DNA of 64,000 bases from Gracilibacillus ureilyticus (GTDB lineage Bacteria > Bacillota > Bacilli > Bacillales > Amphibacillaceae): NCBI RefSeq assembly GCF_900111195.1, contig NZ_FOGL01000001.1, forward strand, positions 248,001 through 312,000, given 5' to 3'. The notes below the pieces were generated by a model, which saw only the letters and a list, made by a program, of their open reading frames with translations, was not told the DNA's origin and ran no database searches. A program made the position numbers and the translations under genes. Positions 17,986-26,037 of this stretch are shown here, piece after piece; the first letter of the stretch is position 1; the number at the start of each line of letters is the position of its first letter.

Positions 17986-18684
17986 ATGAAATTTTCAGAA
18001 ATGTTACGTAAAGAAGTGGATCCGATTTGGCAGGCGAGTTTTACTCACCCGTTTGTGCAAGGGATCGGTCAAGGTACTCTGCCGGTTGACAAATTTAAGT
18101 ATTATGTTCTGCAGGATGCCTATTATTTGTCACATTTTGCCCGTATTCAATCGTTAGGAGCGGCAAAGGCTCCGTCTTTGGAAATGACTAACCGAATGGC
18201 TTCCCATGCTCAGGGTACATATGAAGCAGAAATGGAGTTGCATCGCAGTTTTTCAGAAATTCTGGGTATAAGTGAAGCAGAAAAAGCAGCATTTAAGCCA
18301 TCCCCTACAGCATATGCCTATACTTCCCATATGTACCGTGCCGCATATGAAGGCCATTTAGGTGACATCATTGCAGCTATATTACCATGTTACTGGTTAT
18401 ATTATGAAGTTGGTGAAGTATTAAAAGATTGTCAGCCGGACCATCCCGTTTATAAGAAATGGATCGCTGCATACGGTGGTGATTGGTTCCGATCACTAGT
18501 AGAAGAACAGATTAATCGCTTAGATGAAATCGCCGAAATAGTAACGGAAGAAGATAAAGAACGGATGAAGGAACATTTTGTGATAAGCAGTAACTATGAA
18601 TTGCTATTTTGGGAAATGGCCTATCAATTGGAGTCCTGGGACAGTGTGACAGCGAAAGGAGCGGCTGTTTATGAAAAAAACTAA
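17986..18684 (+). CDS. tenA: Aminopyrimidine aminohydrolase (thiaminase II)
   Basis: Salvages breakdown products of thiamine by hydrolysing the aminopyrimidine amine to HMP. The 232-residue all-helical TenA fold is complete, with FTHPFVQGIGQGTLP, KYYVLQDAYYLSHFAR (active-site Asp and Tyr), the YLSHFARI core and AILPCYWLYYEVG (catalytic Cys and Tyr) near residue 133, then a C-terminal Glu in NYELLFWEMAYQLE. Ribosome site AGAGGAGG. It is the first gene after the TPP switch and overlaps ykoE by 14 bases, linking pyrimidine salvage to its uptake system. Confidence 0.94.
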   Translation: MKFSEMLRKEVDPIWQASFTHPFVQGIGQGTLPVDKFKYYVLQDAYYLSHFARIQSLGAAKAPSLEMTNRMASHAQGTYEAEMELHRSFSEILGISEAEKAAFKPSPTAYAYTSHMYRAAYEGHLGDIIAAILPCYWLYYEVGEVLKDCQPDHPVYKKWIAAYGGDWFRSLVEEQINRLDEIAEIVTEEDKERMKEHFVISSNYELLFWEMAYQLESWDSVTAKGAAVYEKN

Positions 18685-19264
18685 ACTTACATTAACAGAT
18701 ATTTTAGTCACTATCGTTATCGCCATTGGATTTAGTGTGATTTATAAACTGTGGGGTCCCTTATACAGCAGTCTATCTATTCTTGGTTTACACATTGATC
18801 AATTGATCTATGGAATGTGGTTTATGGCTGCTACTGTTGCATTCTTAATTATCAGAAAACCGGGAGTCGCTCTTTTGGCAGAATTAGCAGCAGCTCAAGG
18901 GGAATTTCTGTTTGGAGGTCATTGGGGAATCAGCCTCCTATTATACGGTCTTGTACAAGGCTTAGGCTGTGAACTTATTTTTGCTATATTTCGCTACAAA
19001 AGTTCTCGAATCTTTGTGATGTGTCTTGCGGCTGTAGGAGCAACAATTGGATCACTCTGGCTGGACCTATACTATGGCTATATTACAGAATTAGTCTGGT
19101 GGAATTTAACTCTATTAATTGTGATGAGAACTGTTGGAGCCATAATTATTACAGGGTTCTTTGCATTTTATCTTGTAAAAGCTCTTGAAAAGACTGGTGT
19201 AACTAACCTGGTAAGACCTGTTAATGAGAAACATTATCAGGCACTGGATGAAGAAATTAGGTGA
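18671..19264 (+). CDS. ykoE: HMP/thiamine ECF transporter substrate-binding membrane protein (YkoE family)
   Basis: A 197-residue hydrophobic protein with about five or six membrane helices, matching the YkoE-type S component. The signature region FLIIRKPGVALLAELAAAQGEFLFGG is followed by QGLGCELIFAIFRYKS and a helix pair near the C-terminus. It captures thiamine or its pyrimidine precursor and works with YkoD (ATPase) and YkoC (coupling protein). It begins inside the tenA 3' end with AGGAGCGG upstream. ykoF, the usual soluble partner in B. subtilis, is absent here. Confidence 0.9.
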   Translation: MKKTKLTLTDILVTIVIAIGFSVIYKLWGPLYSSLSILGLHIDQLIYGMWFMAATVAFLIIRKPGVALLAELAAAQGEFLFGGHWGISLLLYGLVQGLGCELIFAIFRYKSSRIFVMCLAAVGATIGSLWLDLYYGYITELVWWNLTLLIVMRTVGAIIITGFFAFYLVKALEKTGVTNLVRPVNEKHYQALDEEIR

Positions 19265-19268
19265 TTTT

Positions 19269-20732
19269 ATGGCTGAAACAGCAGTAAGTGTAGAAGATTT
19301 GAAAGTGAAGTTTCCAAATGAGAAGTCCTTTTTATTTAAGGATTTCTCACTGTCAGTAACCCGGGGAGAGAAGGTGTTGCTCGTTGGACCGTCCGGAGCA
19401 GGTAAGTCTACATTGTTGAAAATTCTTGCAGGGATTATTCCGAATTCTGTAGAAGTACCTATGAAATGTACCGATTGCAAGCTGCCGAACCGTTATGGTT
19501 ATGTGTTTCAAGATCCTGATTCGCAATTTTGTATGCCGTATGTAGATGAAGAAATAGCGTTTGTTTTAGAAAACACTCAAATTCCTCCCGATGACATGCC
19601 AACATTAATTAAAAAATACCTTGATGATGTTTGTTTATCTCTACCAGATATACATACAAAGATAGACCGGTTATCTGGTGGAATGAAGCAGCGGTTAGCT
19701 ATTGCTAGTGTACTGGCATTACAGCCTGATGTCCTTTTTTTAGATGAACCGACTGCTATGCTTGACGAGGAAGGGACGAAGCAGGTTTGGGATACCGTTA
19801 TGAACATAGCATCAGATAAAACAGTCATTATTGTTGAGCATAAAATTGAACAGGTATTTGACTTTGTTGACAGGATTATTATGATTAATTCAGAAGGATC
19901 GTTAGTTGCGAGTGGTGAACCAGAAGTGATGGTGCATCAGTGTAAATATCTATTCAGTCAATATGGAGTATGGTATCCGAGTGTCTGGCAAGAAAAACTT
20001 AAAAATGATAAACAATGCGTGGAAGTGCTCCTTCCGGAAGTGACGATTCAACAACTCAAAGGTTATAAAAATAAAAAAGAATTAATACGGGTAGAGGAAG
20101 TGACGGTTAATAGGGGAGACTGGGTGGTCATTACAGGAGACAATGGGTCTGGCAAGAGTACACTCTTACAAGCTTTAGCGAAATTAATCAAAACAAAAGG
20201 TGAAATAAGCTATTCCATGAACAATGATAGCAACTATTACGGCTATATGGGATATGTGTTTCAAAATCCGGAATTGCAATTCATAACAGACACAGTTTAT
20301 GAAGAACTGGCTTTCTCTTTAAGGAACAGCCAGCTTTCAAATGATGAGTGTGACAGGCGGATTATGGAACAGCTTAATATTTTTCAATTAGACCATGTAA
20401 AAGAAAAACATCCTTTTCAATTATCTGTTGGACAAATGAAAAGACTAAGCATTGCAGCCATAGCCATAACAAGACCTCAAATCTTACTTTTAGATGAGCC
20501 TACATTTGGCCAGGATGCTGCGAATACTTTTCGCATGCTCGACTACTTTGCTTCTCTTCATCGCAGCGGGATGACAATTCTAATGGTTACACATGACAAA
20601 AATATCAGGGAACACTATGCAAACACAGAATGGAAAATCAGAGATGGTATGCTAACAGATGCTCGAAGACTTTATGAAACGGATTATCATAGTGATAGAA
20701 TGGGGGTAAGGCAGAGTGTCATGGGAACTTAG
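19269..20732 (+). CDS. ykoD: ECF transporter ATPase with two nucleotide-binding domains (YkoD)
   Basis: A fused tandem ABC ATPase of 487 residues energising thiamine-precursor uptake. Domain 1: Walker A VGPSGAGKSTLL near residue 39, Q-loop VFQDPDSQFC, signature RLSGGMKQRLA, Walker B VLFLDEPTAM. Domain 2: Walker A TGDNGSGKSTLL near residue 296, VFQNPELQF, signature QLSVGQMKRLS (SVGQ instead of SGGQ), Walker B ILLLDEPTFGQD. The start at 19269 follows AGGTGA by five bases and does not overlap ykoE; an earlier ATG at 19224 would. The end overlaps ykoC by 17 bases. Confidence 0.92.
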   Translation: MAETAVSVEDLKVKFPNEKSFLFKDFSLSVTRGEKVLLVGPSGAGKSTLLKILAGIIPNSVEVPMKCTDCKLPNRYGYVFQDPDSQFCMPYVDEEIAFVLENTQIPPDDMPTLIKKYLDDVCLSLPDIHTKIDRLSGGMKQRLAIASVLALQPDVLFLDEPTAMLDEEGTKQVWDTVMNIASDKTVIIVEHKIEQVFDFVDRIIMINSEGSLVASGEPEVMVHQCKYLFSQYGVWYPSVWQEKLKNDKQCVEVLLPEVTIQQLKGYKNKKELIRVEEVTVNRGDWVVITGDNGSGKSTLLQALAKLIKTKGEISYSMNNDSNYYGYMGYVFQNPELQFITDTVYEELAFSLRNSQLSNDECDRRIMEQLNIFQLDHVKEKHPFQLSVGQMKRLSIAAIAITRPQILLLDEPTFGQDAANTFRMLDYFASLHRSGMTILMVTHDKNIREHYANTEWKIRDGMLTDARRLYETDYHSDRMGVRQSVMGT

Positions 20733-21513
20733 TTCAAAACAAACTTGGCTTCATCATGTCAATCCCTCAATAAAGCTTATTCTTCTCGTAGTCGTATTTG
20801 TTGGTTTATTATTAATTGATTACATTCATTTTCATTTGTATTTTGTTATCGGTTTGTCGTTTATATACTTTTTTATGACAGGTTATTCGTATAAATGGTT
20901 ATTACTGTTCACTCTACCTTTCATTGTAATTTTTATTTCATCTTTCACGTCAATGGCTTTTTTTGGGGAAGGAGATAAAACGCTCTATCAGTTTGGATTA
21001 TTCCATATTACGGAAGAGAGTTTGTATAGAGGACTTCATTTAGGCATAAGGAGCATTATTTTCGGTTTGCTTGGTTTGATATTTGCTTTAACAACTAAAC
21101 CTGTTTCTTTGTTTTATTCAACTATGCAGCAATATAAATTAAAGCCGAAAATAGCTTATAGTTTTATGGCAGCTATCCGGTTATTACCAATGATTGCTGA
21201 GGAAGTCAATACATTAAGACAAGCGATGAAAGTGCGTGGAGTAACCTTTTCCCACACTATTTCTGGGATTTATGAAAGAATAAGATATTATGCAGTACCA
21301 ATTCTTGCACAAAGTATCCGTAGAGCCCATCGAATGTCAATTGCAATGGAAGCGAAACAGTTTAATGGTAACCGTGGAAGAACCTATTACTACCAGATAA
21401 AATATGGCCGGGAAGATCTATTCTTTTGTATTTTATTAATATGTGGCATTACTGTTTGTTACTATCTTCAAACCAACTTTTCGTTTCTTCCTGTAGAGAG
21501 AGTACTTCATTAG
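20716..21513 (+). CDS. ykoC: ECF transporter transmembrane coupling protein (YkoC)
   Basis: T component of the thiamine-precursor ECF transporter, 265 residues with about five membrane helices. NPSIKLILLVVVFVGLLL forms the first helix. Cytosolic coupling-helix motifs are recognisable in MAAIRLLPMIAEEVNTLRQAMKVRG (Ala-Arg-Gly type motif ending MKVRG) and IRRAHRMSIAMEAKQFNG. The start is GTG 20716 with GGGGGTAAGG upstream, within the end of ykoD. It closes the TPP-controlled operon and is followed by a stem-loop. Confidence 0.9.
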   Translation: MSWELSSKQTWLHHVNPSIKLILLVVVFVGLLLIDYIHFHLYFVIGLSFIYFFMTGYSYKWLLLFTLPFIVIFISSFTSMAFFGEGDKTLYQFGLFHITEESLYRGLHLGIRSIIFGLLGLIFALTTKPVSLFYSTMQQYKLKPKIAYSFMAAIRLLPMIAEEVNTLRQAMKVRGVTFSHTISGIYERIRYYAVPILAQSIRRAHRMSIAMEAKQFNGNRGRTYYYQIKYGREDLFFCILLICGITVCYYLQTNFSFLPVERVLH

Positions 21514-21538
21514 TTTAATTTCCAATTCTAGAAACCAC

Positions 21539-21575
21539 AATAAGCGCAAAGAAATAACCTTTGCGCTTATTATTG
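21539..21575. terminator. Stem-loop between convergent ykoC and pectate lyase genes
   Basis: AATAAGCGCAAAG (21539-21551) pairs perfectly with CTTTGCGCTTATT (21559-21571). T-content after the stem is modest on both strands, but the position between two stops supports a shared terminator. Confidence 0.7.
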
Positions 21576-21592
21576 TAAAAACAAGTGTATAA

Positions 21593-22702
21593 TTAGAATT
21601 CGAAATTGTTTGACTCTGAAACATGTTGGACATTATACCACTTTCTTCCTACATCTGAATATCGTGAATTAATCATAGTGACTTCACTAGTAGAACTGTC
21701 TGTCCGGAAAATAGCTTCATTCATATCAGTTATTACAGATCCTTCAATTCTTAACGTCATATGAAATGTACTGCCGCCCAACTGACGAACCATCTTTCCG
21801 GCATTTCGTGCAGTAAAATTGATTATTTCAAGCGTTGCTGGTGCATTTACTTGAAACATTTTGTCCGAACCATGTTGAGCCATTCCGCCACGAATAATTA
21901 CATGGCCGCTTTCTTTAATAGTCAATGCATCTTCACCGATATCTTCCCAAACTACATTTTGGACGCGAGCATTTCCGTAAGTGTGGACACCATCAGCTGC
22001 TGGGTGACCAAGTACTGCATTTTTTAGTGTGGCACCTTCTTCTAGGCGAAAGACCGGTTTCTGTCCTTCATCCTGACTTCCGTCACCTAAAGTAGCGGGG
22101 TTAGCGACATACCTTTTTCCTTCACCATCAAATGTCTCTCCTGCTTCAACTACAATTGTTTCATTAACAGTAATCGTTTCACTCGGAGGCACTTCAATTA
22201 TTTTCCACTGCTGATTTTCTCCGCCTAAATCATCCCACTGTACAATATTTGCTCCGTTAGCGGTGGACCATTCATACACTTCCAGTGCTTTTCCGCTATA
22301 CCGGTTAATAATTTTAACGTAACCATTCCCAAGATCGACAATATCCCATTGCTGGCTACTGATATTTGAGTCATTATATTGAACGACATTTGCTCCGGCA
22401 TTGGTATCCCAGTTATAAACTTCCATTGCTTTTACGCTATTCATATTGATGAATTTGTGATATCCCTCGCCAGTATCGACAATACGCCATTGCTGATTTA
22501 ACCCGCCAAGATCATCATATTGAACAATATTGCCACCATCACTTGATGACCATTGGTAAACTTCTAATGCTTTTCCACTGTTGCGATTAATAATTTTATA
22601 TGACTTACTTGAATCATAGGATGCAGCAAGGGTAGTATCAGAAAAACAAACGAAAAATAATAATAAACTAAAAGCAGCAATAACCATATTTCTTATGTTC
22701 AT
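21593..22702 (-). CDS. Secreted pectate lyase (PL3 family) with N-terminal ricin-type carbohydrate-binding domain
   Basis: A 369-residue exported enzyme. Signal peptide of about 26 residues (MNIRNMVIAAFSLLLFFVCF, cut near TLAAS). Residues 30-175 form a complete beta-trefoil with three QxW repeats (NQQWRI, SQQWDI, NQQWKI), a CBM13-like sugar-binding module. After a PPSETITV linker comes a PL3-type lyase domain (about 180-369): KPVFRLEEGATLKNAVLG, ADGVHTYGNARVQNVVWEDI and GEDALTIKESG are hallmark segments of the parallel beta-helix with acidic calcium ligands. It would cleave polygalacturonate outside the cell. Pectin side chains also yield rhamnose, matching the rha genes. Confidence 0.88.
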   Translation of the reverse strand: MNIRNMVIAAFSLLLFFVCFSDTTLAASYDSSKSYKIINRNSGKALEVYQWSSSDGGNIVQYDDLGGLNQQWRIVDTGEGYHKFINMNSVKAMEVYNWDTNAGANVVQYNDSNISSQQWDIVDLGNGYVKIINRYSGKALEVYEWSTANGANIVQWDDLGGENQQWKIIEVPPSETITVNETIVVEAGETFDGEGKRYVANPATLGDGSQDEGQKPVFRLEEGATLKNAVLGHPAADGVHTYGNARVQNVVWEDIGEDALTIKESGHVIIRGGMAQHGSDKMFQVNAPATLEIINFTARNAGKMVRQLGGSTFHMTLRIEGSVITDMNEAIFRTDSSTSEVTMINSRYSDVGRKWYNVQHVSESNNFEF

Positions 22703-22737
22703 ATTGTTAATCCCTCCAGTTTTTTTATTAATTTTGT

Positions 22738-22755
22738 ATCAATTGGCCAATTGAT
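22738..22755. promoter_or_regulatory. 18-bp perfect palindrome upstream of the pectate lyase gene
   Basis: ATCAATTGGCCAATTGAT reads the same on both strands and lies 36-53 bases before the lyase start. A half copy, GCCAATT, follows at about 22762. Position and symmetry suggest an operator. The rest of 22756-23141 contains no supported gene. Confidence 0.55.
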
Positions 22756-23141
22756 TACAATGCCAATTAAACCACTAGATCGGATAATGCTCAACAGTAA
22801 AAATGAAATTCAGCAATTTATGGCAACTCTTTCATATTCTATATGCCTATAATTAAGTAATATTGGACATACGGACAATTTTTATATGATTCTATTGCTG
22901 AATTATTTTAATTTCACTATAAAGATTGAATTGCTTGAAAAGATACGTATAAGTTCTAGTGATAATAGACTAGTATTAACAGGTATTATGGGAAGGAAAG
23001 CTTTGCTTAATTATGAAACACAGGACTCGATTCAATTTCTATCATTCGGTATCTGCTTTTTAAAATTGACACAAGTTGTATTGTTTTGTAAGCAGTATTG
23101 CTTTATCATGAGAAGAATGAAGGTGAAAAAGGAGAGGAAGC

Positions 23142-23861
23142 ATGGAGCAATATTTAACTTTAGAAGAAATAAAAACAAGGTGTATGGAGCTAAGCGAGAG
23201 ATATGTAATAGAAGAAGATAAATTTTATGACTTAGTGGAACATTATACTATGACAGATTTACCGATAGACCAGAAACTATTAGCAAGTTATAAAGGATTA
23301 TTGGAATTAATCAACGGAGAGATAAATTCAATGGAAAAATTAATGGATGTAAAGCCAAGCTGTCAGATGGGCTGCGCTTTTTGCTGTTATTTTCCGATTA
23401 TCATAAATGAACTTGAAGCGAAACTTATGAAAGCATCTATAGAAGAAATGCCGTTAGAGAGACAAGAGGAGATTGATCACCATATCCGCAATTATTATAA
23501 AAAATATAAAAGAGTTTTACTTCAGTTGAAAAATATTGAAAAAGAGGATGATAGCTTCAAATTTGAATACAGGAAGAATAATCTGCCATGCGTAATGTTA
23601 AATACAGAAACAAATCAATGTCTGGCATATGAAATAAGGCCATTACCATGCAGAACGTATGTTAATTATGCCAATCCAACAGTATGCCAGGATAAGTTAA
23701 TGCCTGAAGAACCAGTAAGTTTTGAATTTTTATATGAACAATATATGGGAGCGTTAAATGAGTTTCTGCAAAGTTTATATGAGGAAGGGGACAGTGGGTT
23801 TGTAAAGTACCCTGACGACATGTACAGGGAAAAATACCTGTTTGAGTGGTTAATAAAGTAA
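23142..23861 (+). CDS. YkgJ-family cysteine-cluster protein
   Basis: A 239-residue soluble protein of the YkgJ (CxxCxxCC) family, thought to bind zinc or an iron-sulphur centre; exact role unknown. The cluster SCQMGCAFCCYFPI near residue 72 is followed by PCVMLNTETNQCLAYEIRP and PLPCRTYVNYANPTVC, giving eight conserved cysteines in the usual order. The N-terminal 65 residues are helical and charged. A ribosome site AAAGGAGAGGA precedes the ATG. No operon partner. The divergent neighbour is the pectate lyase, with about 440 bases between. Confidence 0.85.
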   Translation: MEQYLTLEEIKTRCMELSERYVIEEDKFYDLVEHYTMTDLPIDQKLLASYKGLLELINGEINSMEKLMDVKPSCQMGCAFCCYFPIIINELEAKLMKASIEEMPLERQEEIDHHIRNYYKKYKRVLLQLKNIEKEDDSFKFEYRKNNLPCVMLNTETNQCLAYEIRPLPCRTYVNYANPTVCQDKLMPEEPVSFEFLYEQYMGALNEFLQSLYEEGDSGFVKYPDDMYREKYLFEWLIK

Positions 23862-24023
23862 TTTCTTTTTTTTTTAAAGGTTTATTTATAAGTAATAGAT
23901 TACTTTCAAATATCCTTTATAAACAAAACAAAGTCTATTTTACAACAACGAAGATTTATCTGCAAGATTTGTGGTAAAATATTCATATAATGAATGATAC
24001 CAACTATCAGGAAGTGGTTTAGG

Positions 24024-24878
24024 ATGCCGTATGGTTTTGGTAAATTTTTAGAAGAGCAGGGGAAAAGTCAACAGACAATTAAAGACTACCAGCTTGTAAT
24101 AAAACTATTCTTTCAATTCATTGATAAAAAGTTTCATAAAGAAAAAGAATTATATGAAATTAATCCGAGGGACGTAAAAGATTTTCTTCAGGATAAATTG
24201 GAGAAAGGCAGTAATAGAAGTACAGTAAATAAATACTTATCTATACTCCGTGTTTTTTTTGATTATGCATGGCAGGTTGGCAAAGTATCAATTGATCCTG
24301 TTATGAAAATCAAGTCACTTCCAATTCACAAAAAAAGTATACCACCGTCTGCACAGTCTTACGTTGAATTACTTGAATTATTACCAGAAATAAGAAATCA
24401 TTCAGACTATACGACACAGAGAAAATTAGTCTATTTATTAGCATTAAAAGGATTGCGCAATGTAGACTTTCAATTTAAAAAACAAGATGTACAGATTGAG
24501 AGAGAGTGTGTAAACTTACTGTTAAAGAATCGAATTATTACATTTAAAGATAAGGCTGATAGGGAATTATTTATCGAGCAGGAGAAATTCATAAGACATC
24601 AGGATACACCGTATTTCTTAATCACTAAAAAACATAACCAATCAATTTTCCCGATTGCATTCACTACTGTTGTTTCTCATTTGGAAATAATCTCAAACGA
24701 TTATTCTATCGACCCAAAAATCACAGTATCAAGAATTAGAAAAGAATATGCAACGTTTTTATACCAGGAGAAACGCATGACTATTGAGAATATTGCTTAT
24801 ATTCTGGGAATCGAAATAGCAAGCACGACAAAATTAATCAGAAACAGCCTCGAAGAGAAGTATAGAGTAAAAGAGTAA
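24024..24878 (+). CDS. Tyrosine recombinase-like protein lacking catalytic residues
   Basis: A 284-residue protein with the two-domain plan of XerC/D-like integrases: a SAM-like core-binding domain (GKSQQTIKDYQLVIKLFFQF, ... VNKYLSILRVFFDYAW) and a catalytic-domain fold (LVYLLALKGLRNVDFQ). The first catalytic Arg is present (GLR). The HxxR box reads SRIRKEYATF: the Arg remains, the first His is Ser and the following His is lost. The last box reads LGIEIASTTKLIRN, where the family has LGHxxxxTTxxY, so the second His and the nucleophilic Tyr are replaced. It probably binds DNA without recombining. Start 24024 is preferred to 23994 because AGGAAGTGG lies at 24008-24016. Not near any phage genes. 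Confidence 0.75.
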   Translation: MPYGFGKFLEEQGKSQQTIKDYQLVIKLFFQFIDKKFHKEKELYEINPRDVKDFLQDKLEKGSNRSTVNKYLSILRVFFDYAWQVGKVSIDPVMKIKSLPIHKKSIPPSAQSYVELLELLPEIRNHSDYTTQRKLVYLLALKGLRNVDFQFKKQDVQIERECVNLLLKNRIITFKDKADRELFIEQEKFIRHQDTPYFLITKKHNQSIFPIAFTTVVSHLEIISNDYSIDPKITVSRIRKEYATFLYQEKRMTIENIAYILGIEIASTTKLIRNSLEEKYRVKE

Positions 24879-24942
24879 AGAAGCACGCTATTTGCATAAT
24901 GGGTCTTGTACGGAAGAAAAAACAACAGAAGAGCACAAAAAG

Positions 24943-24975
24943 AGAGTACAAAGCATGGAGTTTTGTACTCTTTTT
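24943..24975 (+). terminator. Rho-independent terminator after the recombinase-like gene
   Basis: AGAGTACAAA pairs with TTTGTACTCT (24962-24971) around an eight-to-ten-base loop, followed by a T-run. Confidence 0.85.
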
Positions 24976-25138
24976 AGTGTTATGTCAATCTTTATCTCTT
25001 TTTAACAACGTTAAGATTTTTCAAAGGTCTAAAGAATCTAACGAGACCATTATTTATGAATTAAAAGGGTTTTCCAAAAGTAAATTAATATGTTCCAACC
25101 TAGAGGTGAGATATGGTGCAATAATTCTTCATTGTAAC

Positions 25139-25187
25139 TGAAAAGCTTACTTTCTCTATTTTTTTGAAGAGAAATCGGGCTTTTTCA
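25139..25187 (+). terminator. Long A/T-rich stem-loop
   Basis: GAAAAGC and TTTCTCT in the left arm pair with AGAGAAA and GCTTTTTC in the right arm, with mismatched bases between. It is a possible second terminator or the end of an unannotated transcript. 25188-25367 holds only the promoter region of the next gene. Confidence 0.4.
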
Positions 25188-25367
25188 TTTGGAATTTCCT
25201 TATCGTAGTAAATCCGTATTTTCCTGACGCTCCCCCTTTTAAAGAAGATTCGTTAAGTATTTTATGATAAAATATAGTTAGAAAAAAACAGAACGAGCAT
25301 ATTCAACTAGTGTTGCTCTTAGTGGGTAAAGTATTATTTTAACTAAGTATTTGAGGTGGAGCATTTA

Positions 25368-25832
25368 ATGATAAAAAATAGCTTAATCTTAGTTATAACT
25401 TTTCTATTGTTATTACTGTTTACAGGTTGCGAGTTAGAAGAACAATTTGAGAAGCAGGAACAGACACAATTGATTACTATAAATGGTGATAGTGAGTATT
25501 GGAACCTGACCGGGTATGAGTTAAAAATTGAAGATAACGAAATGTTCGCTGGAGATGGGGAATTACACCATAAAATCAAAAGGGAAATTACTGACTATGT
25601 TTCTTTTAAAATGATTGCAATGATCGATGATGAAAAGGTCGAATTACAAGGAATGAAGATTGTTAGTTCTGTGTCAAATTTCAATAATATAGGGACTGGC
25701 AGTGCGACACAGAGAATACCAGTAATTAAAGGGGAAGGAATAAAGCTCACAGATATAGATAACTATTATGCAGTGATAGAATGGATTTCACCAGAAGGGG
25801 AGCGAAAGAGCGAGAAAATAAAACCCTTTTAG
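25368..25832 (+). CDS. Putative small lipoprotein
   Basis: A 154-residue exported protein of unknown function. MIKNSLILVITFLLLLLFTGC is a lipoprotein signal ending in a lipobox (LFTGC), so the mature N-terminal Cys, about residue 21, should be lipid-anchored on the outer face of the membrane. The mature part starts acidic and Gln-rich (ELEEQFEKQEQTQ), then appears to be a small beta domain with no recognised motif. The start is ATG 25368 after GAGGTGG, not the in-frame GTG at 25356. It stands alone. Downstream is an IS-like relic whose stem may serve as terminator. Confidence 0.72.
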   Translation: MIKNSLILVITFLLLLLFTGCELEEQFEKQEQTQLITINGDSEYWNLTGYELKIEDNEMFAGDGELHHKIKREITDYVSFKMIAMIDDEKVELQGMKIVSSVSNFNNIGTGSATQRIPVIKGEGIKLTDIDNYYAVIEWISPEGERKSEKIKPF

Positions 25833-25909
25833 AAGAAACTGTATTTCGCTAGAAGGAGCGTTTAAGAAGAGAATCCGAAACACATGATAAAACATTCAGA
25901 TAAAATTAT

Positions 25910-25993
25910 TGAACTGCACCCCAATTGTTGGACACAAACAAATGGAGGGTGCAGTTTTTATATGGCAAAATTAAAAGATCTGAAACTTAATTA
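25910..25993 (+). mobile_element. Relic of an IS3-like insertion sequence end
   Basis: GAACTGCACCCCAATTGTTG at 25911-25930, continuing GACAC, resembles the terminal inverted repeat of IS3-family elements as I remember them. A few bases on, MAKLKDLKLN and a stop look like the decayed start of a transposase OrfA. Only about 85 bases remain; no other end or target duplication was found. AACTGCACCC (25912-25921) and GGGTGCAGTT (25947-25956) with T-run form a terminator-like stem. Confidence 0.5.
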
Positions 25994-26037
25994 GCTCTGT
26001 AACAGTTAATTACAAAAAGAAATCTAGGAAATAGCAA

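Noticed and set aside
22886-23221. 111-codon open frame before the YkgJ-type gene
   Set aside because: No ribosome site, low-complexity composition, and it runs out of frame into a clearly real gene that starts at 23142.
24899-25141. 80-codon open frame after the recombinase-like gene
   Set aside because: It contains a rho-independent terminator near its start and has no convincing ribosome site.
24024-25993. Prophage or integrative element around the recombinase-like gene and IS relic
   Set aside because: No phage genes, no tRNA or att-like repeats seen, and the recombinase lacks catalytic residues.
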